Under the pieces are notes generated by a model that was not told the DNA's origin, did no database searches, and saw nothing but the letters and a program-made list of their open reading frames with translations. Positions 1 to 7,811 of a stretch of 64,000 nucleotides of DNA are shown here, piece by piece. This stretch comes from CAWBRT01 sp050015355. GTDB taxonomy: Bacteria; Acidobacteriota; Terriglobia; Terriglobales; Acidobacteriaceae. Positions within the stretch are counted from its first letter, which is position 1; the number at the start of each line of letters is the position of its first letter. A program made the translations under genes and the position numbers. The stretch spans positions 1-64,000 of the forward strand of contig JBEKBO010000006.1 of the NCBI GenBank assembly GCA_050015355.1. The letters are read 5' to 3'.

Positions 1-556
1 GGATCATCATTGTGGCCCGGAGATAATCTCCACCCAGAGGCCGGATACATTTACGCAGACTGTAACTTCGCTCCCAACAATCTCCCCTTGCACTCAGGCG
101 GCGGACCATACATTCGGGGGAGCCATACATGTCCGGATATTTGGGGTTGACGCCCTTGGCCTTGAGGATTGGGCTGTTCGGCCGCACCCACAGGTCGTTG
201 GTTTCGGACTCGTCATTGGAGATAGCGATGATGTACGCGCCATACCGGATTGCGGCCAGCATGCCGGGGACAGCGCCTTCGGCCCCGACCTCCCATTTAT
301 TGGAGGCCAGCGCCTCATTCTGCGGCGGGCCGGAAGCGTAGAACTGGTAGTCGATCTTAAATCCGTCCGCCTTGTCCCACCCTTTTGTCATTGCCATATA
401 CGTTGGCAGGGCGTGAACACAGGGCTGATGACTTACGGCGATGACCACCTCTTTGGCGGGCGCGGTCGAAGACTGGTTGCAACCGTTCCCGGCGACCAGA
501 ACCATACCGATGAACAATATGATCAGCGACCAAAATGCCGTGCGTCTCGATCTCAT
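1..556 (-). CDS. ABC transporter substrate-binding lipoprotein, partial
   Basis: The reading frame starts with ATG at 556 behind a GGAAGG ribosome site and runs off the left edge. Residues 1-26 form a signal peptide ending in a lipobox-like Gly-Asn-Gly-Cys. The mature part (KEVVIAVSHQPCVHALPTY, then a GWDKADGFKIDYQFYASG stretch) resembles the NMT1/SsuA/TauA type of periplasmic binding proteins that deliver nitrate, sulfonates or pyrimidine precursors to ABC transporters. The last ~40 visible codons lose family resemblance after MYGSPE. There the DNA carries a near-duplicate (91-110 and 111-127), and another frame (KGRLLGAKLQSA) looks more family-like, so the gene may be frameshifted. The ligand is unknown; a sulfonate would fit the suyAB genes downstream, but this is inference. 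Confidence 0.6.
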   Translation of the reverse strand, partial: MRSRRTAFWSLIILFIGMVLVAGNGCNQSSTAPAKEVVIAVSHQPCVHALPTYMAMTKGWDKADGFKIDYQFYASGPPQNEALASNKWEVGAEGAVPGMLAAIRYGAYIIAISNDESETNDLWVRPNSPILKAKGVNPKYPDMYGSPECMVRRLSARGDCWERSYSLRKCIRPLGGDYLRATMMI

Positions 557-691
557 AAGTTACCCTTCCAAATTTTCATTGCAATATACCAAGCGCCACA
601 CATTTTAGCTGTAACTATTTCGTCTGCATTTTCTCGACGCCGCAGTTGTCTAATGTGGGGCTCGAAGGTGGGTACCCCATCCTAGCCCGCA

Positions 692-715
692 TCGGGGTCC
701 CCAACGAGGCTGGTG
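692..715. repeat. GGGGTCCCC palindrome, half copy
   Basis: CGGGGTCCCCAACGAGGC matches the left arm of the dispersed palindrome described at 1012-1048; the right arm is missing. Confidence 0.5.
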
Positions 716-725
716 CCGCCAGGAG

Positions 726-757
726 TGTCATCCTGAGCGAAGCGAAGGATCTGCTGT
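726..757. repeat. TCATCCTGAGCGAAGCGAAGGATC-type repeat
   Basis: Short copy of the dispersed repeat whose full palindromic versions are at 45801-45940 and 56962-57101. Confidence 0.6.
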
Positions 758-1011
758 TCGCAGGTTGCCCACATTTGCGGCAGGTGGCCCACGTTTGCGG
801 AGCCGCGGGCGGAGCTGATGTGGGGTTGTTGCCTCGTAAGTCTCTTGAGCCGAATGTTGGTCTCGCGAGCCCAAATGTCGGCCTGCCAAACTCTGGTACG
901 CTATGAATATCTTCGAATAGCAAGGCTTTATTCAAAGTGCCGGCTTGGCAACTCGGTTGCATGTATCAGGCGTGCAGCTCACAAAAAAGGTTTTGAGATA
1001 GAGGCACAGCA

Positions 1012-1048
1012 CGGGGTCCCCAGCAAACGCTTGGCGTTTGCTGGGGTG
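1012..1048. repeat. GGGGTCCCC palindrome, full copy
   Basis: The pattern is GGGGTCCCC, then a variable perfect stem (AGCAAACGC / GCGTTTGCT), then GGGGTG. This is a clean example of the element found about 19 times in the window, both between and inside genes. Confidence 0.75.
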
Positions 1049-1090
1049 AACGGATCAGGCAGCGCACAGGCGCAGCCTTGCTAGAGCAAG

Positions 1091-1175
1091 TTTCATAAAT
1101 AATTCTTTGAAGGGGCGCGGCTTTAGCCGCGCCGTCCAGGGCCAACAAGAATGCGGGCTTTAGCCCCTGGGGGGA
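1091..1175. repeat. 85-bp repeat, inverted partner at 34419-34503
   Basis: Begins TTTCATAAATAATTCTTTGA, passes through GGCGCGGCTTTAGCCGCGCC and ends near GCTTTAGCCCCTGG. The reverse complement recurs at 34419-34503 with a few mismatches. It contains two small hairpins and no open reading frame. Confidence 0.7.
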
Positions 1176-1249
1176 TTAGCCGTTTTCTCTAACATTGGTT
1201 TATGAAACGAGCTCTGCCGCTGCTAGAGAACAAGCGCAAGGGAGACTGA

Positions 1250-2977
1250 ATGGTTCGAAAGGTGAGAGCTGACCTGCTGATCGTGGGAATGGGCGCGGCG
1301 GCGCAGCTATGCGCACTTTATGCCCATGAAGTCAATCCGGAACTGAAGATTCTCATCGCGACCAAAGCTCTGAAGGGCAAAGGCGGATGCAGCCGCATGG
1401 TTCAGGGCGGCTTCAACGTCGTGCTCAACCGGGAGGACTCACACGAGAAGCACTTGATGGATACTCTCAAGGGCGGCCAGTACATCAACGACCAGGAGCT
1501 GGCTAAGACGCTGGTCGAGCAGGCCACGCCCACCATCAAGGAAATGGAAACCAAGTTCGGCTGCTTTTTCGACCGCAACTCGGACGGATCGATCCATCAG
1601 AAACCTTTTGCCGGCCAGTCTTTCGATCGCACCGTACATAAAGGAGACCTGACGGGAATCGAGATTTTGAGCCGCCTCACCGAGCAGGTGATGAAGCGGC
1701 AAATCCCCGTTCTGGAGGAGTGCCGCGCGGTCGAGTTGCTTCTGGATGAATCCGGCAGCATGGTCACCGGCGCGCTCTTGTTTGATATGCGGCGTGGTGA
1801 GTTCATCGTGGCCGAGGCTGCCGCCACCATGGTCGCTACCGGCGGCGGCCCCACGCACTACCGCTTTCATGCTCCAGGCCCGGAAAAGTCGGTCGACGGT
1901 ATCGCCATGCTCTACCGCGCCGGCGCCGTCATGAAGGACATGGAGATGCTCCAGTTCCACCCGACCGGCCTCATCGTGCCGGGCAGCGTGGTGGCTGGTT
2001 CGCTTCTCGAAGAGGGACTGCGCGGTTCCGGCGCCTATCTCTTCAACGGCGCAGGCGAGCGCTTCATGCTGAAATATGCGCCCGAAGTAGGCGAGCGCGC
2101 CACGCGGGACGTGGTCAGCCGCTCCTCGTATCTTGAGATGATCAATGGACGCGCCTGCCCCGAAGGCGGCGTGCAAATGGACGCCTCTCATCTCGGCGCT
2201 GATTTCGTTCTGAAAAATTTTCCGGGAATGGCAGAGCGGTGCCGGCAGTTCAATTATGACCTGCCCCGAGGCCGGGTCCCCGTCGCGCCCACGGCACATT
2301 TCTTTATGGGCGGAGCGGTGATCGATACGGGTTGCAAGGCCACGCTGGAGAGGCTCTTTGTTGCCGGCGAAGATTCGGGCGGGGTCCACGGCGCCAATCG
2401 GCTTGGCGGAAATGGCATCTGCGATTCTTCCGTCTACGGGCGTTTGTGCGGCAAGGCCGTTGGCAAATACCTGTCGAACGGAAACCGCACCATCAAGGAA
2501 ACCAGGCGCGGCATGGTTGAAGAGACGATCGAACTCCTCACCCGGCCACTGAAGCACTCCGTCGGCCCCAGCCCGTTCGACGTGCGCCGGCAGGTGCAGG
2601 AGCTCAACTGGAACAAGGTCGGCGTGGCCAGGCAGGAGCCAGCGCTTAGCGAGGGAATCAGCGAGATCGAATCCCTTGCGGATGCGGTTGCTCAACTGAA
2701 GGTTACCGGTTCCCCTTGCTACAACATGATGTACAACACCGCTCTGGATCTGCGCAGCATGATCGACGCCTCGCGGATGATTGCCGCCTCGGCGCAGGTG
2801 CGCGAAGAAACCAGGGGCGCACACTTCAGGCAGGATTTCCCCAAACAGCGCGACGACTACGGCCTTTTCAATACCTTCCTGCATCGCGGCGCCGACGGGA
2901 AGCCTGTGATTGAAAAGAAACCGGTGGTCTTCAAATACAAATCGCTTGAGGACTGCCAAAAATACAGGAAGCCATGA
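1250..2977 (+). CDS. sdhA: Succinate dehydrogenase/fumarate reductase flavoprotein subunit
   Basis: 575 residues, ATG behind GGGAGACTGA. The N-terminal dinucleotide-binding motif is GMGAAA (13-18). Active-site features of the complex II flavoprotein family are present: FHPTG with His237, Arg286 in RDVVSR, TAHFFMGG, and the FAD-site GVHGANRLGGN. It oxidises succinate to fumarate (or the reverse) on the cytoplasmic face and passes electrons to the iron-sulfur subunit. Odd point: the His that covalently holds FAD in typical SdhA (the SHT of E. coli) aligns with Cys47 in GGCSRMVQGG, so FAD is probably held differently. It is the first gene of a tight cluster and overlaps the anchor gene by 4 bp (ATGA). 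The direction of catalysis cannot be read from sequence. Confidence 0.9.
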   Translation: MVRKVRADLLIVGMGAAAQLCALYAHEVNPELKILIATKALKGKGGCSRMVQGGFNVVLNREDSHEKHLMDTLKGGQYINDQELAKTLVEQATPTIKEMETKFGCFFDRNSDGSIHQKPFAGQSFDRTVHKGDLTGIEILSRLTEQVMKRQIPVLEECRAVELLLDESGSMVTGALLFDMRRGEFIVAEAAATMVATGGGPTHYRFHAPGPEKSVDGIAMLYRAGAVMKDMEMLQFHPTGLIVPGSVVAGSLLEEGLRGSGAYLFNGAGERFMLKYAPEVGERATRDVVSRSSYLEMINGRACPEGGVQMDASHLGADFVLKNFPGMAERCRQFNYDLPRGRVPVAPTAHFFMGGAVIDTGCKATLERLFVAGEDSGGVHGANRLGGNGICDSSVYGRLCGKAVGKYLSNGNRTIKETRRGMVEETIELLTRPLKHSVGPSPFDVRRQVQELNWNKVGVARQEPALSEGISEIESLADAVAQLKVTGSPCYNMMYNTALDLRSMIDASRMIAASAQVREETRGAHFRQDFPKQRDDYGLFNTFLHRGADGKPVIEKKPVVFKYKSLEDCQKYRKP

Positions 2978-3357
2978 CGACTCTAGCCAGTAGCAAAGAA
3001 GCCGGTGAGGGAGACCCCGTGGATAATTTTGCCATCGATTACCGGAAACCGTTGCGGTGGGGCGAACTAGACCCGCATCGCAGAGAAAACGCCAAGATCG
3101 GCATGTGGGCCTGGTTGTGGCAGCGAATTTCCGCTCTCGCCATTGTGGTTCTGCTTGCTCTCCATGTCGTCCTGACATACAAGCTGTTCATCCAGTTCCT
3201 GCTTCTGCTGACTGTCACCTTCCACGCCACGCTTGGCCTCCGGGTGATTCTTCTCGATTTCAATCTTGTGGACGTCAAGTACCAGCGGGCTTTGGTTTGG
3301 GGGCTGATGACATTGGGCTTGGTTGTGATGTTGACCATCTGGTTCTCGATCCATTAG
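2974..3357 (+). CDS. Succinate dehydrogenase membrane anchor (cytochrome b556-like)
   Basis: 127 residues. After a ~45-residue polar N-terminus there are three predicted membrane segments (about 48-68, 71-95, 106-126). WQRIS (50-54) resembles the quinone-site Arg/Ser motif of SdhC/SdhD, and His64 and His84 are candidate haem ligands. It should anchor the SdhA/SdhB domains and carry the quinone site. Only one short anchor gene is present instead of the usual sdhC plus sdhD, so it would have to form a dimer or share anchoring with the fused Rieske/cytochrome b partners. It is translationally coupled to the flavoprotein gene by an ATGA overlap. Assignment rests on context, length and membrane pattern; similarity in this family is always low. 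Confidence 0.75.
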   Translation: MTTLASSKEAGEGDPVDNFAIDYRKPLRWGELDPHRRENAKIGMWAWLWQRISALAIVVLLALHVVLTYKLFIQFLLLLTVTFHATLGLRVILLDFNLVDVKYQRALVWGLMTLGLVVMLTIWFSIH

Positions 3358-3371
3358 CGACGAAATGGCAT

Positions 3372-3404
3372 CGGGGGCCCCGGCAAGCACCGCTCGCTGG
3401 GGTG
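3372..3404. repeat. GGGG(C)CCC palindrome in sdhC-sdhB gap
   Basis: CGGGGGCCCCGGCAAGC then GCTCGCTGGGGTG. The copy fills the gap before the SdhB-Rieske gene, so an upstream start at 3365 would translate the repeat; the start at 3425 is preferred. Confidence 0.6.
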
Positions 3405-3424
3405 ATTGGGGTGGAGAGGAAAGC

Positions 3425-4666
3425 ATGGCGCAGTCATCGCGAAACATCAGGGAAGTGAAGATCTTTCGATACGACCCATCCACTGCGGGCGAGGGTCATT
3501 TCGACAGCTATACGCTGGAGATTCCGGACGAGACAACGACAACGATTCTCGACGTTTTGCTGCGCGTGCAACGCGAGCAGGATCCCAGTGTGGCGTTCCG
3601 CTACGCCTGCCGCGTCAACATGTGTGGTTCGTGCGGCATGGTCATCAACGGCAAGGACGCCTTGGCCTGCAAAACCAATGTCTCGAATATCCCCCCGGGC
3701 AAGGAGATCACGCTCCGGCCGCTGAATCACTTTCCGGTAATTCGCGACCTGGTCGTGGACATGGAGCCTTTCTTCAAAAAATACGTAGAGACCCTGCCCT
3801 TCTACGAGCCCAAGGAAAACTATCTGGAGCCGGTGATGATCCGGCCCGATTCACAGGAGCGCAAGGACATTGGCCTGGCAACCGAGTGCATTGCCTGCGG
3901 ATGCTGTGTCTCCAGTTGCACCATGTGCCACTACCATGACGGATACGCCGGCCCCGCGGCCCTGAACCGCGCATTTACGCTGCTCGCGGACAGCCGCGAC
4001 GGATTGTTTCAGCCCAGGCTCGAGCGGGCGCTGGAGTCCTGCTACAACTGCCGCACCGAATTTAATTGCACAGAGGTTTGCCCCAAGAATATCAGCGGAA
4101 CGCGGGCCATCAAGTACATCCAGCGCTTGGCGCTCAAGCACTATGCGCATGAGCCTGAGCCCGCAAAGATAGCCGTGCCGGAGGCACCGCCGATATTAGC
4201 GCCCGCGTTGGACCGCCGCACCTTCCTCACGCAGTTGGGGGTGGGCGTTCTGGGCGCCGGATCGGCGCTCGTTCTGGGCGCGGTTGCCACCGGTTCGATG
4301 GTTGGTCCGACCCTGGCTAAAGCGCCCAAACAGTGGGTTCCTGTCAGCGCCCTGGAGAACATCAAGCCCGGCAATATCACCACCGTGCTGATGAAGTACG
4401 AGACCAAGAGCAGCTTGTACACGCAGCAGTTCTCCCTGCCCGTGCTGGTATCGCACACCGGAAACGACATCGTTTGCTTCAAGTCTGCTTGTCCGCATCT
4501 GGGTTGCGTCGTCAAGTGGGACGCCCTCGCCGGCCGATTCCGCTGCTCTTGTCACGGCGGCAACTTTGACCGCGACGGCAATGTGATCGCCGGTCCGCCG
4601 CCCAGGCCGCTAGACCGCTACGCCTTCAAGGTGGATGCGGGCCACCTGTTCGTGGAGGTTGGCTAA
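3425..4666 (+). CDS. sdhB: Succinate dehydrogenase iron-sulfur subunit fused to Rieske protein
   Basis: 413 residues from ATG 3425, behind GGAGAGGAAAGC. Residues 1-240 are an SdhB/FrdB subunit: [2Fe-2S] Cys62, 67, 70, 82; first cubane-type motif Cys155, 158, 161, 165; third cluster region Cys206, 209, 215, 219. After a Pro/Ala linker (246-262) comes DRRTFL (263-268), a twin-arginine motif, then one hydrophobic segment (about 269-292). Residues 300-413 are a Rieske domain: box I Cys356/His358 and Cys361, box II Cys374/Cys376/His377. The SdhB part would sit in the cytoplasm with SdhA, and the Rieske part outside, next to cytochrome b encoded immediately downstream (stop TAA followed directly by ATG). 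The frame is continuous and every ligand is intact, so this looks like a functional fusion. I know of no described SdhB-Rieske fusion. Confidence 0.93.
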   Translation: MAQSSRNIREVKIFRYDPSTAGEGHFDSYTLEIPDETTTTILDVLLRVQREQDPSVAFRYACRVNMCGSCGMVINGKDALACKTNVSNIPPGKEITLRPLNHFPVIRDLVVDMEPFFKKYVETLPFYEPKENYLEPVMIRPDSQERKDIGLATECIACGCCVSSCTMCHYHDGYAGPAALNRAFTLLADSRDGLFQPRLERALESCYNCRTEFNCTEVCPKNISGTRAIKYIQRLALKHYAHEPEPAKIAVPEAPPILAPALDRRTFLTQLGVGVLGAGSALVLGAVATGSMVGPTLAKAPKQWVPVSALENIKPGNITTVLMKYETKSSLYTQQFSLPVLVSHTGNDIVCFKSACPHLGCVVKWDALAGRFRCSCHGGNFDRDGNVIAGPPPRPLDRYAFKVDAGHLFVEVG

Positions 4667-6166
4667 ATGGCGCGCCAGAACTTTCTTGAACGCCTCGGCT
4701 GGACGGAATGCCTGCGCCCCTTTCTTTACAAAGAACTGCCTGCGCGGACTGGATGGCCGGCGACCCTGGGAAGTTTGTGCGCGCTCGTGTTCGGCGTCAT
4801 GTCGGTAACCGGAATATTTCTCGCCATGTACTACAGTCCCTCGCCGGAGAAGGCGTACCAGTCCATCGACTACATCATGAAGGATGTGCCGATGGGTTCG
4901 CTGCTGCGCGGCATCCATCACTGGGGCGCGGGCGCGATGGTTCTGCTGGTATTCATTCACCTGCTGACCAATTTTTTCTCGGGCACTTTTAAAGCGCCGC
5001 GAGAGGCCACCTGGATCGTCGGCGTCTTATTGTTTCTGGTGACTCTGGGGCTGGGATTCACCGGCTATCTTCTGCCCTGGGACATGAAGGCTTACTGGGC
5101 CACCACCGTGAGCGCCAACATCCCCAGAGATGTTCCGCTCATCGGCGATTTCATTGCCCGCGCGATACGCGGCGGTGAAACCATTTCGGGTCTCACGCTG
5201 ACGCGCTTCTACGCCATCCACATGCTGCTGTTGCCGGCGCTGCTGGCGCTTCTCACCGTGGCCCACATCTATCTGGTGCGCGTCCACGGGTTGGCCGAAG
5301 CGGACGAATTGGAGGCCGATGCCGCCGCGACACAGGAAAAACCGGTATATCGCTTCTATCCCGAGCACGCATTCCGCAGCGCTCTGGCGTTCGCGGTAGT
5401 GTTCCTCGTGATCGTGGGATTGGCAATTTTCGGCACCATACCGCGGGAAGAAATAGCCGGCACGTTCAGCGAGTCGTATCTGCCCAGGCCAGAGTGGTAT
5501 TTCATGTGGCTCTTCCAGATGCTGACTTACTTCTCCGGGGCATGGGAAACCGTCGGCAGCTTGGCCATTCCGACGGTGGGGATTGCGCTCTTGCTCGCCG
5601 TCCCCTTCCTGGGCAAGGGCCGGCTCAGCCGCGCGGCGGACCGGCCATTGGCCGTCGCCGTGGGCGTAAGCTGCATCATCGCCATCATCTATCTCACTCT
5701 CACCGGCTTTGAAGGCGCAAGGCCATATGGCCAGATTGTTCCCGTGCCTGCTCGCCAACTCACGGCCAGCGAAAACCGTGGTCTCTATCTTTTCGCCGAT
5801 CGGGACTGCGCCTATTGTCACCAGATCAACGGACAAGGTGGCCATCGCACTGGCCCGGACCTGGCTAATAGCGTCGCCCGGCACAGGAGCAAGGAGTACT
5901 TGGCCAAGTACATCAAGAATCCTCAAGCGGTCAGCAGAACCTCGATCATGCCGAAGTACAACTTTTCCGACGCCGACCTCCAGTCGCTTGCCGATTTCGT
6001 GTTGGCGCTGGATTTCAGCAAGCACCCACAGAAAATTCTGCAACGGCAGGAAATTTTGCAAGGGACCCCCGACAAGCCCGTTGTTGGCTTGTTGGGGTTA
6101 GAGAGCGTCCCGACCCAGGCAAGCGTGACATCTGCCGGGGATCCGGGCGACACAAGGAGACAGTGA
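4667..6166 (+). CDS. Cytochrome b fused to C-terminal cytochrome c domain
   Basis: 499 residues. Residues 1-350 are a full-length cytochrome b: haem-ligand pairs His84/His98 and His185/His200 (the second pair spaced by 14 residues, as in b6f-type proteins) and the quinol-site PEWY at 275-278. Residues 365-450 are a class I cytochrome c: CAYCH at 381-385 and the probable axial Met428 in SIMPKY. With the Rieske domain of the preceding gene this makes a complete quinol-oxidising b/c module, with the c domain replacing a separate cytochrome c1. The tail after residue 450 is disordered-looking. The gene starts directly after the SdhB-Rieske stop codon, indicating stoichiometric co-expression. The downstream electron acceptor is not encoded here. 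Confidence 0.92.
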   Translation: MARQNFLERLGWTECLRPFLYKELPARTGWPATLGSLCALVFGVMSVTGIFLAMYYSPSPEKAYQSIDYIMKDVPMGSLLRGIHHWGAGAMVLLVFIHLLTNFFSGTFKAPREATWIVGVLLFLVTLGLGFTGYLLPWDMKAYWATTVSANIPRDVPLIGDFIARAIRGGETISGLTLTRFYAIHMLLLPALLALLTVAHIYLVRVHGLAEADELEADAAATQEKPVYRFYPEHAFRSALAFAVVFLVIVGLAIFGTIPREEIAGTFSESYLPRPEWYFMWLFQMLTYFSGAWETVGSLAIPTVGIALLLAVPFLGKGRLSRAADRPLAVAVGVSCIIAIIYLTLTGFEGARPYGQIVPVPARQLTASENRGLYLFADRDCAYCHQINGQGGHRTGPDLANSVARHRSKEYLAKYIKNPQAVSRTSIMPKYNFSDADLQSLADFVLALDFSKHPQKILQRQEILQGTPDKPVVGLLGLESVPTQASVTSAGDPGDTRRQ

Positions 6167-6171
6167 CAATC

Positions 6172-7074
6172 ATGAAAGAAGCAGTGGGAACCGTCACCGA
6201 ATTCGATTACGGAATCGTGGAAGAGGCGGCCAAACAGACCTACATACGCGCCCTTTGCGACCTGCCGCCAGACGTTCGCGAAGCGCTGAAGAAAGCCTAC
6301 GCCAGAGAAAAGCATCCGGGCGCGCGAGCCGCATTCGACGCCATCTTCAAGACCATCGAGATCGCCGACCGCGAAAAGACTCTCATCTGCCAGGACACCG
6401 GTCTGCCAATTTACAAGCTCAAGATCGGTTCGAAATTTCCCTGGAACGGCTACGAGATTAAAAAACGGCTTACCGAAGGGGCCAAACGCGCGACACTGGA
6501 GTTTCCGTTTCGCGGCAGTTCCACCCACCCGCTTACCAGAGTGAACCCGCAGACCTCCGTGGGTCCAGGTCTGCCGGTGATCTATTTCGACTTCACGGAC
6601 GAAACGGACACGCTCGACATCCTGATGGCGCCCAAGGGCTCGGGCTCGGAAAACATGAGCAAGATGCACATGTACTACCCGGCTCATGGCGTGAAGGCGC
6701 TGAAGAAATTCGTACTCGACGCGGTTATCGAAAGCGGTGGGAATCCCTGCCCTCCCGGCATCATCGGCGTGGGCATCGGCGGCACCGCCGACCTGGTGGC
6801 CAAACTTGCCAAGGACGCCATCCTGCGTCCGGTCGGGCAGCGTAACCCCGACCCGGAGATCGCCAAGATGGAAGCCGACCTTGAAGAGGCCATTAACGCC
6901 ACCGGGCGCGGCCCCATGGGCTTAGGCGGAGATGTCTCGACTCTGGCGGTACATATCGAGATGGCTTACACGCATATCACCCAGAATCCCGTTGCCGTCA
7001 ACACCCAGTGCTGGCCGGCAAGACGCTCAAGGGCAATCATTCACCCCGACGGCAGCGTCGAGTACGGCTACTGA
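6172..7074 (+). CDS. Class I fumarate hydratase, alpha subunit
   Basis: About 300 residues. Family marks are CQDTGLPIY, PKGSGSENMSKM, GGNPCPPGIIGVGIGG and NTQCWPARR, which supply the three Cys ligands of the labile [4Fe-4S] cluster. With the next gene it forms the two-subunit, iron-sulfur fumarase that interconverts fumarate and malate; the related L-tartrate dehydratase is the main alternative and cannot be excluded by sequence alone. ATG 6172 is chosen; a GTG at 6163 overlaps the cytochrome gene's stop and lies closer to the AGGAG site, so that start is also possible. Its position behind succinate dehydrogenase favours fumarase: the product of one enzyme is the substrate of the next. Confidence 0.85.
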   Translation: MKEAVGTVTEFDYGIVEEAAKQTYIRALCDLPPDVREALKKAYAREKHPGARAAFDAIFKTIEIADREKTLICQDTGLPIYKLKIGSKFPWNGYEIKKRLTEGAKRATLEFPFRGSSTHPLTRVNPQTSVGPGLPVIYFDFTDETDTLDILMAPKGSGSENMSKMHMYYPAHGVKALKKFVLDAVIESGGNPCPPGIIGVGIGGTADLVAKLAKDAILRPVGQRNPDPEIAKMEADLEEAINATGRGPMGLGGDVSTLAVHIEMAYTHITQNPVAVNTQCWPARRSRAIIHPDGSVEYGY

Positions 7075-7086
7075 GAGGAGATCACC

Positions 7087-7674
7087 ATGGCGGAATATCA
7101 TCTGAAATCTCCGTTTAGTGAAGCCGACATCCGGCAATTGCATGTCCGCGACATCGTTTACTTCGACGGGCTGCTGTTCGGAATTCGCGACCTCACTCAA
7201 ATCTATATGTTCGACCAGAACCACGAGCCTCCCGTAAGTTTGGCCGGCGCACCCTGTATCCACACCGCGCCGAGTCTTCGCAAGGTGGGCGACAAGTGGG
7301 AAAAAATCTGCGTCGGGACCACTACCAGCACACGCATGGACTGCTTCACGCCGCCTCTTATCGAGAAGTACGGAGTGCGCGCCATCATCGGCAAAGGCGG
7401 GTTGTACCAGGACAGTCTTGACGCCATGCAGAAGTTCGGCGCCGTCTACCTGGCGATCACCGGCGGCTCGGCGGCGCTTGAAACAAAAAGCATCGAGGAA
7501 GTCGAGGCGGTGTACTGGGAGCACCTTCATCCCGAAGCGTTGTACCAATTTCGGGTGAAGAATTTCGGTCCGCTTACCGTGGCCATGGACAGTCACGGCC
7601 GTCACCTCTATGAAGAGGTCAAGGCGGAAGCGGTTAAGCGGCTTCCGGAGATCTATAAGCGACTAGGCGTGTAG
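7087..7674 (+). CDS. Class I fumarate hydratase, beta subunit
   Basis: 195 residues with the beta-subunit hallmark GTTTSTRMD and GKGGLYQDSLDAM. It forms the second half of the iron-sulfur fumarase (C-terminal domain of the single-chain FumA type). It follows the alpha subunit by 12 bp with a GAGAGGAGATCACC ribosome site, and the pair should be expressed together. As for the alpha subunit, L-tartrate dehydratase is an alternative; the sdh neighbours support fumarase. Confidence 0.85.
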   Translation: MAEYHLKSPFSEADIRQLHVRDIVYFDGLLFGIRDLTQIYMFDQNHEPPVSLAGAPCIHTAPSLRKVGDKWEKICVGTTTSTRMDCFTPPLIEKYGVRAIIGKGGLYQDSLDAMQKFGAVYLAITGGSAALETKSIEEVEAVYWEHLHPEALYQFRVKNFGPLTVAMDSHGRHLYEEVKAEAVKRLPEIYKRLGV

Positions 7675-7715
7675 TGTTGTTTCCGTTCCGGCGATGCGGC
7701 GAGAGCCGCTGCCGC

Positions 7716-7756
7716 CGGGGTTCCCGGCACGCACCGTAGTTGCGCGTGTTGGGGTG
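7716..7756. repeat. GGGGTTCCC-type palindrome, full copy
   Basis: CGGGGTTCCCGGCACGC, loop, GCGCGTGTTGGGGTGG. Located between fumarase and the dicarboxylate symporter. Confidence 0.65.
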
Positions 7757-7811
7757 GAAGCCGGAACGGCGGGCCCTGATCACATTGCTTCACGTTTGCC
7801 GTGGAGGAAGT

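Larger units (their letters stand above)
557..1249. other. Gene-free region with dispersed repeats
   Basis: I see no convincing gene here. It holds a half copy of the GGGGTCCCC palindrome (about 692-715), a GTCATCCTGAGCGAAGCGAA-type repeat (726-757), a complete GGGGTCCCC palindrome (1012-1048) and a longer repeat at 1091-1175 that recurs inverted at 34419-34503. Promoters for the divergent binding-protein gene and the sdh cluster should lie here, but none is clear enough to call. Confidence 0.6.

Noticed and set aside
1439..3178. 579-residue open frame opposite sdhA
   Set aside because: It is antisense to a clear flavoprotein gene; the long frame is a by-product of GC-rich codon use, and its protein has no family marks.
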